Shown here: in pieces, positions 24,223 to 32,845 of the stretch
Position numbering within the stretch: position 1 is the first letter of the stretch
Layout of the letters: the number at the start of each line of letters is the position of its first letter
Source of the DNA: CAWCAW01 sp963714125
GTDB lineage: Bacteria; Actinomycetota; Acidimicrobiia; Acidimicrobiales; UBA8190
DNA length: 64,000 nt
Reading direction: 5' to 3'
Assembly: GCA_963714125.1 (NCBI GenBank)
Contig: OY970234.1
Span: 3,782,001 to 3,846,000, forward strand
Notes under the pieces: generated by a model
The model's database searches: none
The model's input: the letters and a program-made list of their open reading frames with translations, nothing else
Told to the model about the DNA's origin: nothing
Made by a program: the position numbers and the translations under genes

Positions 24223-24999
24223 TCAGCTCACACTGAGGCGGCCCAGGCCAATGTGGTGCAGCACGCTCGCCGCCGCCGCCGAAAGCCAGTGCAGCTCACC
24301 GGTGATGAGCAGCACGCCAAAGCCAACCAGGGCGCCGCCGGCCACCATGTCGACCACGGCCATCCGCCGGCGCACCCGGGCGAACACGCTGGTGAGCCGA
24401 CCGAAGGCCAGGCCGGTGGCCAAAAATGGCACCCCGAGACCCAACGAGTACGCCACCAGCAACACGAGGCCCGACGTCAAGGTGGAGCGGGTGGCGGCCA
24501 GCCCGAGCACGGTGCCGAGCACGGGCCCGATGCATGGGGTCCACCCAAAGGCAAAGGCCATGCCCATGACCGGTGGCGCCCACGCCCCCAGGCGAGACGG
24601 CAGCGGATGAAAGCGTCGCTCCCGCAAGAACAATCGGGGCGTGCCCACTCCGGCCAGGATGACGCCGAGTACCACCACCACCACGCCGGCGGCGATATCG
24701 AGGCCGCGCTGATGGTCGATCAAGAGACGCCCGAGCCCCGAGGCGGCCGCCCCCAAAGCCGTGAAGACCACGGTGAAACCGAGGATGAAACCGAGGGTGC
24801 CGCGCAGCACGCGCGTCATGTCCCGGCGATCGCCCCCTTCGAGCTCGGCGGCCGACAGCCCCGAGACCATGGACACGTAGCCGGGGACGAGAGGGAGCAC
24901 GCAGGGAGACAAAAACGACAACATGCCGGCGCCGAAGGCCACCACCACCCCCAGGGGGTCGGCGGAGATGGCCGCAAAGCCCAGTGCGCCGGCGGCCAC
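24223..24999 (-). CDS. ccdA: Thiol:disulfide transporter CcdA
   Basis: A 258-residue membrane protein with six helices. The two redox cysteines lie in LSFLSPCVLPLVPGY (C33) and GWTPCIGPVLG, the standard CcdA/DsbD core motif pair. It moves reducing power across the membrane to CcmG and CcmH. It is the first gene of the ccm cluster, 13 bp downstream of gmd. GTG 24999 is the likely start. No separate promoter is obvious in the 13-bp gap, so transcription may come from upstream of gmd or from within it. Confidence 0.94.
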   Translation of the reverse strand: MAAGALGFAAISADPLGVVVAFGAGMLSFLSPCVLPLVPGYVSMVSGLSAAELEGGDRRDMTRVLRGTLGFILGFTVVFTALGAAASGLGRLLIDHQRGLDIAAGVVVVVLGVILAGVGTPRLFLRERRFHPLPSRLGAWAPPVMGMAFAFGWTPCIGPVLGTVLGLAATRSTLTSGLVLLVAYSLGLGVPFLATGLAFGRLTSVFARVRRRMAVVDMVAGGALVGFGVLLITGELHWLSAAAASVLHHIGLGRLSVS

Positions 25000-25012
25000 G
25001 ATGATCGCCTCG

Positions 25013-25984
25013 TCAGCGCGTGGCGAGGCGCAGCTGGTCGCGATCCGCGTCCACCATCATGGCGATGAGGGCGGCGAAGTCCACGGTCCGCTCCCAACCG
25101 AGCAGCGTCTTGGCCTTTGACGCGTCTCCGACGAGGAGGTCCACCTCGGCCGGACGCAAGAAGCGCTCGTCCACCACCACGTGTTCAGCCCAGTCCAGCC
25201 CGGCATGAGAGAAGGCGACCTCGCACAGGTCGCGCACCGAGTGTGTTTCGCCGGTGGACACCACGAAGTCATCGGGCTCGTCGCGTTGCAGCATGAGCCA
25301 CATGGCCCGTACATAGTCGCCGGCGAATCCCCAGTCGCGCTGCGAGTCGAGGTTGCCCAGGTGCAACTTGTCGTCGAGGCCGGCGGCAATGCGGGCCACG
25401 GAGTGGGTGACCTTGCGGGTGACGAACTCGAGCCCACGGCGGGGGCTCTCGTGGTTGAAGAGCATTCCTGACGAGGCGTGCAAGCCGTAGCTCTCGCGGT
25501 AGTTGACGGTGATCCAGTGGCCGTAGACCTTGGCCACGCCGTAAGGGCTGCGTGGGTAAAACGGCGTGGTCTCCACCTGAGGGACCTCGCGCACTTTGCC
25601 GAACATCTCCGACGACGATGCCTGGTAGAAGCGGATGCCGGGGTCGACGATACGAATGGCGTCAAGCAGTCGGGTCACCCCGAGGGCGGTGGTCTCGCCG
25701 GTGAGTACGGGCTGGCCCCACGAGGTCTGCACGAAGGACTGGGCGGCCAGGTTGTAGACCTCGGCCGGACGGTGCTCACGCAGGATGCCGATGAGCGACA
25801 CCTCGTCGAGCAGGTCACCCGACACCAGGTTGACGCGGTCTTGGATGTGGGCGATGCGCTCGAAGTTCACCGTCGAGGACCGGCGCACCATGCCGATGAC
25901 CTCGTATCCCTCGTCCAACAGGAGCTCGGCCAGATAGGACCCGTCCTGTCCGGTGATCCCGGTGATGAGCGCTCGTTTGGTCAT
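25013..25984 (-). CDS. gmd: GDP-mannose 4,6-dehydratase
   Basis: A 323-residue extended short-chain dehydrogenase. It has the NAD(P)-binding glycine pattern GITGQDGSYLAE, the catalytic SSSEMFG, and the YGVAKVYGHW active-site tyrosine/lysine pair, followed by FNHESPRRG typical of GMD. It makes GDP-4-keto-6-deoxymannose, a precursor of fucose, rhamnose-type or perosamine sugars. ATG 25984 gives the family start MTKRALITGITGQDG; the frame to 26074 is spurious. No GDP-fucose synthase or reductase gene is adjacent, so the final sugar is unknown. Confidence 0.95.
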   Translation of the reverse strand: MTKRALITGITGQDGSYLAELLLDEGYEVIGMVRRSSTVNFERIAHIQDRVNLVSGDLLDEVSLIGILREHRPAEVYNLAAQSFVQTSWGQPVLTGETTALGVTRLLDAIRIVDPGIRFYQASSSEMFGKVREVPQVETTPFYPRSPYGVAKVYGHWITVNYRESYGLHASSGMLFNHESPRRGLEFVTRKVTHSVARIAAGLDDKLHLGNLDSQRDWGFAGDYVRAMWLMLQRDEPDDFVVSTGETHSVRDLCEVAFSHAGLDWAEHVVVDERFLRPAEVDLLVGDASKAKTLLGWERTVDFAALIAMMVDADRDQLRLATR

Positions 25985-26012
25985 GGTCTCTCGTTTCGGT
26001 ACGGGAAGTCTC

Positions 26013-26846
26013 TCAACTGCCCCGCCAGCGCGGTGGTCGTTTCTCCAAGAAGGCAGCCATGCCTTCGGCGGCATCGTCGGTCTGGTTGGTCAGCGTGAGC
26101 ATGGCGTGGAGATGGGCCAGGGCCGCCGGGGCCGCCATGTCCTGCACAGCGTAGAACGACCCCCGCCCGAGGCTCATCACCGCCGGGGACTTGGTGGCCA
26201 GAACACTGGTGAGCTCGTCGACCGCGGCGTCGAGCTCACCGGGAGGCGCGATCCGGTTGACGAAGCCCAGGCGCTGGCCTTCCTCGGCGGACACCACGCG
26301 GCCGGTGAGCATGAGGTCGAGAGCCTGCTTCGGGGCCATGGCCCGCAGCATGGGAACGGTGATCATGTACGGCCACAACCCGACATTGATCTCGGGGGCG
26401 CCGAAACGGGCTGTTTCGGACGCCACCACCATGTCGCAGGCCAGCGCCAATCCAAAGCCGCCCGCCATGGCCCATCCCTGCACGCGCGCCACGATGGGCT
26501 TACCGAGGTGCCACATCTCCTCGAACAACTCGGCCAAGGTGCCGCGCCACTCATGGGTGGCCAGAAATCCCGGACCATCCTCGCCGCCATGACCCATCCC
26601 GCCCAGATCGGCTCCGGCACAAAAGGCCTGGTCGCCGGCACCGGCCAGCACCACGACGCGCACGTCGGGATCGGCCTTGGCAGCGGCGAAGGCCGCTCGC
26701 AGACCAGCCATTACCGTCCAGGACATGGCGTTGCGGCGCTCGGGCCGGTTGATGGTGATGCGCGCCACTGCGCCGGCGTGGTCGGTGAGGACCTCGTCGG
26801 AGGTGGCCGCGGAGCCTTCGGGGGCGGGGGCAGGCACGGCTGGCAC
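26013..26846 (-). CDS. Enoyl-CoA hydratase/isomerase family protein
   Basis: A 274-277-residue crotonase-fold protein. It has ITINRPERRNAMS, the oxyanion-hole segments QAFCAGADLGGM and GWAMAGGFGLALACD, and EINVGLWPYM. One of the two usual catalytic glutamates is not evident: the position after AMAGGF lacks the standard E. Activity on enoyl-CoA is therefore uncertain, and an isomerase or other crotonase activity is possible. The start is GTG 26846 or, more likely, GTG 26837, which lies 7 nt after a TACCGT -10 on the complement. It ends 28 bp before gmd. Confidence 0.88.
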   Translation of the reverse strand: MPAVPAPAPEGSAATSDEVLTDHAGAVARITINRPERRNAMSWTVMAGLRAAFAAAKADPDVRVVVLAGAGDQAFCAGADLGGMGHGGEDGPGFLATHEWRGTLAELFEEMWHLGKPIVARVQGWAMAGGFGLALACDMVVASETARFGAPEINVGLWPYMITVPMLRAMAPKQALDLMLTGRVVSAEEGQRLGFVNRIAPPGELDAAVDELTSVLATKSPAVMSLGRGSFYAVQDMAAPAALAHLHAMLTLTNQTDDAAEGMAAFLEKRPPRWRGS

Positions 26847-26866
26847 GGTAGCGCCCCGACTACCGT
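26845..26866. promoter_or_regulatory. Symmetrical divergent leaderless promoter
   Basis: ACGGTAG-N8-CTACCGT gives a TACCGT -10 element on each strand. The plus-strand copy (26861-26866) is 9 nt before GTG 26876 of the glycosyltransferase gene. The minus-strand copy (26850-26845) is 7 nt before GTG 26837 of the hydratase gene. The whole intergenic region is only about 30 bp. Confidence 0.55.
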
Positions 26867-26875
26867 GGGCGCCTC

Positions 26876-27931
26876 GTGAGCAGCACCGTGGCCATGATCT
26901 CGTTCCGGCTGGGCGGCTCTGACGGCGTGTCAGTGGAAGCCGCCAAGTGGTCTCGGGCCCTGGCCGATCTCGGGTTCGCGGTGGTGACCGTCGCCGGCGT
27001 TGGCCCCGTCGACCACCTCCTCCCCGGTCTGGCCATCGGGGCGGCCGAGGCCCCGACCACGGACGAGGTGGCGGCCGCGCTCGACGGTGCCGACGTGGTG
27101 GTGGTCGAGAACCTGTGCTCCTTGCCGCTCAACCCGCCCGCCGCCGCGGTGGTGTCTCAGGTCATCGCGGACAGGCCGGCTGTGCTGCACCACCACGACC
27201 TGCCCTGGCAGCGTCCGCACTTTGCCGGCTACCCCCCACCGCCCGACGACCCTCGTTGGGCGCACGTGACCTTGAACGACCTGAGTCGACGCCAGCTGGC
27301 CGAGCACGGCATCCCCGCCACGGTGGTGCGCAACACCTTCGACACCGAGGCGCCGGCCGGCGATCGTGACGCCACCCGCCACGCCCTGGACCTCGGTCCG
27401 GCGGAGCGACTCGTGCTCCAGCCCACCCGGGCCATCCCTCGCAAGAATGTGGCCGGCGCCATGACGCTGGCCGAAGATCTCGAGGCCACCTACTGGCTCC
27501 TCGGTCCCGCCGAAGATGGCTACGGCCCCGAACTCGACACCCTGGTGGCAGCGGCACGCCGCCGCGGCCGGCGGGTGATGCTCGGCTACGGCCCCGGCGG
27601 TGCGGGTTCGGTGGTGGCCGACGCCTATGCGGCGTGCGACGTAGTGGCCTTACCGTCGACGTGGGAAGGCTTCGGCAACCCCGCCGTGGAATCGGCCGTC
27701 TACCGACGCCCGCTGGCCATCGGCGCCTACCCCGTGGCCGCTGAACTGGCCGCCTTTGGCTTCCGCTGGTTCTCGCCTGAGGACCCCACCCCCTTGCGCC
27801 AATGGCTGGAGCACCCCGACGAGGCGTTGCTGGAGGACAACCTGGCTGTAGCTCAGGCGTCCTTTTCGCTGAGGGACCTGCCCGGTCGGCTGGCGCCCGT
27901 GCTGGCCTCGGTCGGAGTTACTCCGCGGTAG
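26876..27931 (+). CDS. Glycosyltransferase, GT4-like
   Basis: A 351-residue GT-B fold glycosyltransferase. The C-terminal nucleotide-sugar domain shows the GT4 features: LQPTRAIPRKN, a central LLGPAEDGYGP region and PSTWEGFGNPAVESA, where the EX7E-type element is centred. The N-terminal half has a glycine-rich FRLGGSDGVSVEA acceptor loop as in MshA-like enzymes. The sugar and acceptor are unknown. GTG 26876 is the natural start, probably leaderless from TACCGT at 26861-26866. No other cell-surface polysaccharide genes flank it except gmd two genes away. Confidence 0.88.
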   Translation: MSSTVAMISFRLGGSDGVSVEAAKWSRALADLGFAVVTVAGVGPVDHLLPGLAIGAAEAPTTDEVAAALDGADVVVVENLCSLPLNPPAAAVVSQVIADRPAVLHHHDLPWQRPHFAGYPPPPDDPRWAHVTLNDLSRRQLAEHGIPATVVRNTFDTEAPAGDRDATRHALDLGPAERLVLQPTRAIPRKNVAGAMTLAEDLEATYWLLGPAEDGYGPELDTLVAAARRRGRRVMLGYGPGGAGSVVADAYAACDVVALPSTWEGFGNPAVESAVYRRPLAIGAYPVAAELAAFGFRWFSPEDPTPLRQWLEHPDEALLEDNLAVAQASFSLRDLPGRLAPVLASVGVTPR

Positions 27932-27940
27932 CAATCGCAT

Positions 27941-27946
27941 TACGCT
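27941..27946 (+). promoter_or_regulatory. -10 element of TetR gene
   Basis: TACGCT lies 8 nt before ATG 27955, and no Shine-Dalgarno sequence is present, so a leaderless transcript is likely. Confidence 0.5.
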
Positions 27947-27954
27947 CGGCGCCG

Positions 27955-28599
27955 ATGGTGCAGGACTCCGAGATTCGCGCCGCTGCCCCGGTCGGGGCCA
28001 AGCGCCTGCCGGCCGACCGCCGGCGTGAGCAGCTGCTTGACGTCGCCTTGCGGCTGTTCGCGGTGCGGGGACTGACGGCCACCACCATGGATGACATCGC
28101 CGAAGCCGCCGGCGTGACCAAGCCCCTCCTGTACCAACACTTCGACTCGAAGCGAGCTCTCTATCTGGAGTTAGTCGACTCCGTCGCCGACACCATGCTG
28201 GGAGCCATCAGCGAGGCGGTGGCCGCCGCCGACGGCCCCCGCCAGCAGGTCGAAGGCGGGTTCGCCGCCTACTTCAACCTGGTGGTCACCCGCTCCGATG
28301 CCTTCACCCTCCTTTTTGGCAGCAACGTCCCCAACGACCCCGAGCTGTCGCGGGCGGTGCGGCAGGTGGAGGAGTCCATCGCTGAAGTCGTCGGCGCCCT
28401 CATCGACGCCGGCTTGGACGAAGATCACCGGCGCTTGCTGGCCCATGCCGTGGTGGGCATGGCCGAAGGGGCCAGCCGGCATTTCCTCGAGCACCGAGCC
28501 CCAACCGACGGCCCCGCCGACACGTCGGAGGCCACGCGCCTGGCCGCCCGGCTGGCCGATTTGGCCTGGGCCGGGTTGCGCTCTGTGCACCCGGATTGA
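27955..28599 (+). CDS. TetR-family transcriptional regulator
   Basis: A 214-residue regulator. The N-terminal TetR helix-turn-helix is clear: RREQLLDVALRLFAVRGLTATTMDDIAEAAGVTKPLLYQHFDSKRALYLEL (residues about 22-72). The C-terminal ligand domain is helical and unclassified. ATG 27955 is the likely start; the longer frame overlaps the glycosyltransferase gene. It is followed after 67 bp by a DUF4395 gene in the same direction, its likeliest local target. A partial dyad TCTAC-N7-GTAGA (28605-28621) lies in that gap. Confidence 0.92.
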   Translation: MVQDSEIRAAAPVGAKRLPADRRREQLLDVALRLFAVRGLTATTMDDIAEAAGVTKPLLYQHFDSKRALYLELVDSVADTMLGAISEAVAAADGPRQQVEGGFAAYFNLVVTRSDAFTLLFGSNVPNDPELSRAVRQVEESIAEVVGALIDAGLDEDHRRLLAHAVVGMAEGASRHFLEHRAPTDGPADTSEATRLAARLADLAWAGLRSVHPD

Positions 28600-28622
28600 A
28601 AACTCTACTGATCCGGTAGACT
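28596..28622 (+). promoter_or_regulatory. Putative promoter of DUF4395 gene
   Basis: TTGAAA (28596-28601) and TAGACT (28617-28622) are separated by 15 bp, shorter than the ideal 17. The -10 overlaps a small dyad TCTAC-N7-GTAGA that could bind a regulator such as the TetR protein encoded upstream. Confidence 0.4.
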
Positions 28623-28666
28623 TTGAGGGCCACGCATCCACGTGGGCGCTCTGACGAGGTGAGGCC

Positions 28667-29167
28667 GTGACGACGAGGGCCAGTTCGATCTTCAGCTTCC
28701 CCAATCCGGTGAACGAAAAGGCGGCGCGCGTGGTGGCGGGCGGGGTGGTGGTCATGTGCACCTTGACCATCGCGCTTCGCCAACCGTGGTTGTTGGTGGT
28801 GCTCGCTTACGGGTTCTGGGCCCGCGTCCTGACGGGGCCGAAGCTGAGCCCGCTCGGGCAACTGGCCACGCGCGTTGTGGCCCCCCATCTGGGACCGGCC
28901 AAATCGGTGCCGGGACCGCCCAAACGCTTCGCTCAGGCCATGGGCGTGGTGTTCAGCTCCACGGCGTTGGTGCTGTGGTTCGGCTTCGACCAGCACCTCG
29001 CTGCCTTGGTCGTCATCGGCCTGCTGCTGGGGGCGGCCGTGTTGGAGTCGGTCTTCGCCATTTGCCTCGGGTGCATCGTTTTTGCCCGGCTCATGCGGGC
29101 CGGGATCATTCCGGCGGAGGTGTGCGAAGCGTGTGCCAATGTGAGCGGCCGCCTCAACGCCGCTTGA
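28667..29167 (+). CDS. DUF4395 integral membrane protein
   Basis: A 166-residue membrane protein with four hydrophobic segments. It has the DUF4395 entry FPNPVNEKAARVVAG and a late FAICLGCIVFARLM, in which a cysteine pair sits in or near the membrane. Members are often found beside thioredoxin-like or rhodanese genes and may take part in thiol or sulfur chemistry; here no such gene is adjacent, so function is open. GTG 28667 is preceded by GAGGTGAGG. It converges on a low-Mr phosphatase gene only 4 bp away. Confidence 0.88.
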   Translation: MTTRASSIFSFPNPVNEKAARVVAGGVVVMCTLTIALRQPWLLVVLAYGFWARVLTGPKLSPLGQLATRVVAPHLGPAKSVPGPPKRFAQAMGVVFSSTALVLWFGFDQHLAALVVIGLLLGAAVLESVFAICLGCIVFARLMRAGIIPAEVCEACANVSGRLNAA

Positions 29168-29171
29168 TCAA

Positions 29172-29702
29172 TCAACCGAGCTTGAGCACCAGCTCCGACG
29201 TGAGTACGGCCAACTCGGCGGCACACGCGGCGTAGTCGTCGTCATCTCCGCCGGCCGGATCCGCCACGTCCCCTTGGTGTTGCGGGTCCACCTGGTCCAA
29301 CTCCAGAGCGGCCACTCGCTCCGCTAGAGGTCTCGGGCCCGGGGACAAACGCTGCACCAAGTACGACAGCGTGGCCGTGCGCGCCGCAGCGATGGGGTGA
29401 CGGCGCCGAATGAACAGCACGTGCTCGGTCGCCATGGCGATGATGAGATCGGCTGACGCGATGTCGGTCTCGGTGAGCTGGCGGCTGCGGTGTGCCGGTG
29501 CTTCGAGACCCACGCCGTGAAGGGCTTGGCGAGTGCGCCGGGATATGGGTTGGTGCTCGATCACATGCGTACCGGCTGTGGTCAGGCGGACGGGAACACC
29601 GTGGGCGGCCATCATGGCGCCGGCCATCACCGAACGGGCCGCGTTACCGGTGCACAGCACCACCACATGAGGACGATCGTCTGCGTCGGGCACGAGCGCC
29701 AC
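29172..29702 (-). CDS. Low-molecular-weight protein tyrosine phosphatase family
   Basis: A 176-residue low-Mr phosphatase/arsenate reductase fold protein. The P-loop CTGNAARS (C-x5-R-S) near residue 17 and the general-acid loop DVADPAGGDDDDY near residue 145 are in the normal places. It may dephosphorylate protein tyrosines, for example in exopolysaccharide control, or small molecules. GTG 29702 is the start. It follows the ABC exporter genes on the same strand after a 30-bp gap only in the upstream direction, so it could be a separate unit. Confidence 0.88.
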   Translation of the reverse strand: MALVPDADDRPHVVVLCTGNAARSVMAGAMMAAHGVPVRLTTAGTHVIEHQPISRRTRQALHGVGLEAPAHRSRQLTETDIASADLIIAMATEHVLFIRRRHPIAAARTATLSYLVQRLSPGPRPLAERVAALELDQVDPQHQGDVADPAGGDDDDYAACAAELAVLTSELVLKLG

Positions 29703-29732
29703 GCTAATGGGGACGATCGGGGCGACTGGCGC

Positions 29733-30587
29733 TTAGGCGCGGCCGCCACCACTGGGACGGGGCTCCCAGCGCCAACGGCGCAGCGACACGATGACGCCGA
29801 TCACCGCCCACAAGGCCATCCACTTGATGTCGCCCCACGGCCACGCCGAAGTCCCCGCCGGCAGATGTTCGAAGGGACGTCGGGCCGCCAGGATCAAATG
29901 GCGTACCGGAAAATAGTTTGAGAACTTGGCCAACGCCGATTTGTTCGGGATGGGGTACCACAGCCCAGCCAGGAACAACAGCACGAAGAACACGATGCTG
30001 ATCATCGGTCCGGCCGCTTCCTGGTTCGGCACCAAGGTGCTGGCGGCCACCCCTAGGGCAGTGAAGCAGATCACACCGACGACGATGACCACGACAAAGG
30101 CGGCCAGGTGCGGCGGGAAGGCGACGTGATAGCCGTACCTGCCGATTATGAGCAGCGCCACAACCTGGACGACGGTGACCACCATGGCGTTACCGACGAT
30201 CCCGCCCAACATCACCCACGTCGGCATGGGCGAAAGCCGAAGCCGCTTGAGTAACCCCATCTCCCTGCGGATGACCAGCTGGATGCTGAGCATGTTGAAG
30301 CACGCCGCCATGACGCCGTAGGAGGCGAAGGCGGGGACGTAGTACTGCACGGCGCGGATGTTTCCCAGAAACGCCACGCGCGAGTTGCCGGCGGTGGCGC
30401 CCAACAACACGAGGAAGACCACCGAAAACAACAGCGTGAACGAAGCGCCGATGGGGTTGAGCCAAAAGGCGAGCTGCTCGTAGTACACCTGGCGGGCCAC
30501 CAGCTTGAGGTCGCGCACGCCACGAAAGCGCCCGGTCCTGCCGATCGCCGCATTGGCGGGGGCGCTGCTGACGGGGGCGTTGCTCAT
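29733..30587 (-). CDS. ABC-2 type transporter permease
   Basis: A 284-residue ABC-2 family permease with six hydrophobic segments. An N-terminal cytoplasmic stretch (1-40) is followed by the typical GLLKRLRLSPMPTW coupling region and a C-terminal FLAGLWYPI segment. It pairs with the ATPase encoded just upstream; the ATG at 30587 overlaps its stop (ATGA), showing tight coupling. The substrate is unknown; relatives export drugs, lipids or antibiotics. The frame to 30713 is inside the ATPase gene. Confidence 0.92.
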   Translation of the reverse strand: MSNAPVSSAPANAAIGRTGRFRGVRDLKLVARQVYYEQLAFWLNPIGASFTLLFSVVFLVLLGATAGNSRVAFLGNIRAVQYYVPAFASYGVMAACFNMLSIQLVIRREMGLLKRLRLSPMPTWVMLGGIVGNAMVVTVVQVVALLIIGRYGYHVAFPPHLAAFVVVIVVGVICFTALGVAASTLVPNQEAAGPMISIVFFVLLFLAGLWYPIPNKSALAKFSNYFPVRHLILAARRPFEHLPAGTSAWPWGDIKWMALWAVIGVIVSLRRWRWEPRPSGGGRA

Positions 30588-31519
30588 GCGGGCGAATCCG
30601 ACGAGGCCGCCCCAACGTTGTAGTCGTAACCGGTCAGGCGGAGATAGACGTCTTCGAGGGTGCTGCGCTCCACGGTGAGCCCGACGAGGGCGGTCCCGCT
30701 GTCGAGCGACCACCGGGTAAGTGCGGCCAGCACCTCGATCTCGGTGGCGGTGGTGATGTCGACGTTCTGCCCCGATACCGTTGTTACCGGCACGGGCAGA
30801 TCTGACGCCGAGGTGCCCGGCGGCAAACGGAACCGGATGTGCGCGTCGCCGACGTCACGACCTCCGAGCGACGCCGGATCGCCTTCGGCCACGATGCGCC
30901 CCCCGCTGATCACCGCCACCCGATCAGCGAGAGCCTCGGCCTCGTCCATGTAGTGCGTCGTAAGGATGACCGTGGTGCCCCCACCGGTGAGCGATCGCAC
31001 CAAGTCCCACGCGTCGCGCCGTGCCGAGGGATCGAACCCGGTGGTGGGCTCGTCCAAGAACAGCAGGTCGGGGTTGCCGATGATGCCGAGGCCGAGATCA
31101 AGGCGACGCTGCTGGCCGCCCGACAACGACTTCACTCTGGCGTTGGTTTTGGCGCCCAGCCCGACCAGCTCGATGACTTCATCGACCGGGCGAGGGTGGG
31201 GGTAATAGCCGGCGTTGCGCTCGAGCACGCGTCGCACCGACAGAAAGGGCTCGACGGCGAGCTCTTGGAGCACGACCCCCATGCGTTCTCGCAACATGCG
31301 GCTGGTGGAGGCGTCGGCGGGATCGAAGCCGAGCACCTCGACGCGCCCGCTGTCGCGCTTTCGAAAGCCTTCGAGGATCTCGACAGTGGACGTCTTTCCG
31401 GCCCCGTTTGGTCCGAGGAGCGCGAACACCTCGCCGGTATTGACCTCAAAGTTGACGTCGGTGACGGCTTCGACGTGGGCGTAACGCTTGCAAAGGCCTT
31501 CGACGACGACGGCCGGCAT
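30584..31519 (-). CDS. ABC transporter ATPase (drug/lipid export type)
   Basis: A 311-residue ATPase of the DrrA/CcmA-like export group. Walker A GPNGAGKTS, signature LSGGQQRRLDLG, Walker B LLFLDEPTTGFD and the switch histidine in LTTHYMDEAE are all present. A C-terminal domain of about 80 residues follows, as in DrrA-type proteins. ATG 31519 is the start. The gene is the first of a two-gene exporter operon and is separated by 36 bp from the acyl-CoA dehydrogenase gene upstream, so read-through is possible. Confidence 0.93.
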   Translation of the reverse strand: MPAVVVEGLCKRYAHVEAVTDVNFEVNTGEVFALLGPNGAGKTSTVEILEGFRKRDSGRVEVLGFDPADASTSRMLRERMGVVLQELAVEPFLSVRRVLERNAGYYPHPRPVDEVIELVGLGAKTNARVKSLSGGQQRRLDLGLGIIGNPDLLFLDEPTTGFDPSARRDAWDLVRSLTGGGTTVILTTHYMDEAEALADRVAVISGGRIVAEGDPASLGGRDVGDAHIRFRLPPGTSASDLPVPVTTVSGQNVDITTATEIEVLAALTRWSLDSGTALVGLTVERSTLEDVYLRLTGYDYNVGAASSDSPA

Positions 31520-31555
31520 GGCGCCGACGTTAGGTGATGCGGACGTCAGCAGGGG

Positions 31556-32770
31556 TCAGGGGATGTGGATTCCGGAGATAGCCCTGGCCACGATGAGGCG
31601 TTGGATCTCTGAGGTGCCTTCGAAGATCGTGTAGATCTTCGAGTCGCGGTGCCACCGCTCCACCGGGTGCTCACGGATGTAGCCGTAGCCCCCCATGATC
31701 TGGATGGCCTGCTCGGTTACCCAAACGGCCGCCTCGCCCGCAAAGAGCTTGGACATCGAGCCCTCGCCCGCTTCATAGGGCTTGCCGGTGGCGCCCATCC
31801 ACGCGGCGCGCCAGATGAGCAGCCTTGAGGCGTCGATACGCGTCTTCATATCGGCCAGCTTGAAGGCGATGCCCTGGTTCTCGATGATGAGGCGGCCGAA
31901 CGCTTTGCGCTCCTTGGCGTAATTCAACGAGTACTCGTAGGCGGCGCGGGCAATACCCAAGGCCTGGGCGCCCACGGCGGGGCGTGACGACTCGAAGGTA
32001 CGCATGGCCGCCTGCGACGTCGTCCGCTTGCCTTCGCGGGCGCGCGCCAACTTCTCGTCCAGCTTGTCCTTGCAGCCGAGCAGGCAGCTGCCCGGCACCC
32101 GCACGTCATCGAAGATGATCTCGCCCGTGTGCGAGGCCCGGATCCCCATCTTCTTGAACTTCTGACCCGCCGAGAGCCCCGGCGTCTTGGGCGGCACCAC
32201 GAAACTGGCCTGGCCCCGTGACCCGAGTTCGGGGTCGACGGCGGCCACCACCACGGTGATGTCGGCAATGCCACCGTTGGTGATCCACGTCTTGGTGCCG
32301 TTGATCACCCACTCGTCCTTGACCTCGTCGTACACGGCCCGGGTGCGCAACGAGCTGACGTCGGAGCCGGCGTCAGGCTCGGAAACGGCGAAACACGCCA
32401 GTTGGATCTTCTCCGGCGTCCCGAAGCACTGCGGGCCCCACTCCATCAGCTGCTCGGGGGTGCCGTTGGCGGCGATACCGGCCACGCCGAGCTGGCTGCC
32501 GAACAGCGCCAGAGCGATGCCGGCGTCACCCCACGCCATCTCCTCGTGGACGATGGGAAGCATGAGGCCGGTCTTGTCGAAGAAGGCTTGGGACGTGAAG
32601 TCGAACGAGTAGAGCCCGATCTTGGCGGCCTCTTCGATGACCGGCCAGGGAGTCTCCTCGCGCTCGTCCCATTCGTGGGCGACGGGCCGTATGACGTTCT
32701 CGGCAAAGTCATGGACCCATTTCTGGATCTGTACCTGGTCCTCGTTGAGGTCCATCGAGAAATCAGCCAT
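31556..32770 (-). CDS. Acyl-CoA dehydrogenase
   Basis: A 404-residue FAD-dependent acyl-CoA dehydrogenase. It has the FAD-contact segment ACFAVSEPDAGSD, TWITNGG, the GIRASHTGEIIFDDVRVP region, ERKAFGRLI, and the end motif IMGGYGYIREHPVERWHRD followed by IFEGTSEIQRL. Electrons go to ETF, encoded at 1430-3235. ATG 32770 is preceded by GGAGGA; the frame to 32995 is not supported. The promoter overlaps a GTTAC-N6-GTAAC palindrome (32846-32861), suggesting repression by a dimeric regulator. The substrate chain length cannot be read from sequence alone. Confidence 0.95.
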   Translation of the reverse strand: MADFSMDLNEDQVQIQKWVHDFAENVIRPVAHEWDEREETPWPVIEEAAKIGLYSFDFTSQAFFDKTGLMLPIVHEEMAWGDAGIALALFGSQLGVAGIAANGTPEQLMEWGPQCFGTPEKIQLACFAVSEPDAGSDVSSLRTRAVYDEVKDEWVINGTKTWITNGGIADITVVVAAVDPELGSRGQASFVVPPKTPGLSAGQKFKKMGIRASHTGEIIFDDVRVPGSCLLGCKDKLDEKLARAREGKRTTSQAAMRTFESSRPAVGAQALGIARAAYEYSLNYAKERKAFGRLIIENQGIAFKLADMKTRIDASRLLIWRAAWMGATGKPYEAGEGSMSKLFAGEAAVWVTEQAIQIMGGYGYIREHPVERWHRDSKIYTIFEGTSEIQRLIVARAISGIHIP

Positions 32771-32845
32771 GTTGTTCCTCCTGCCCGGGCTCGGGGGCAC
32801 CCTCCCGGCGAGACAACCCTGCCTCGTTGTCGCCCTGTCCCGGTT

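Noticed and set aside
25013..27931. A fucose or O-antigen biosynthesis cluster
   Set aside because: Only gmd and one glycosyltransferase gene are present, on opposite strands, with an enoyl-CoA hydratase gene between them and no reductase or flippase.
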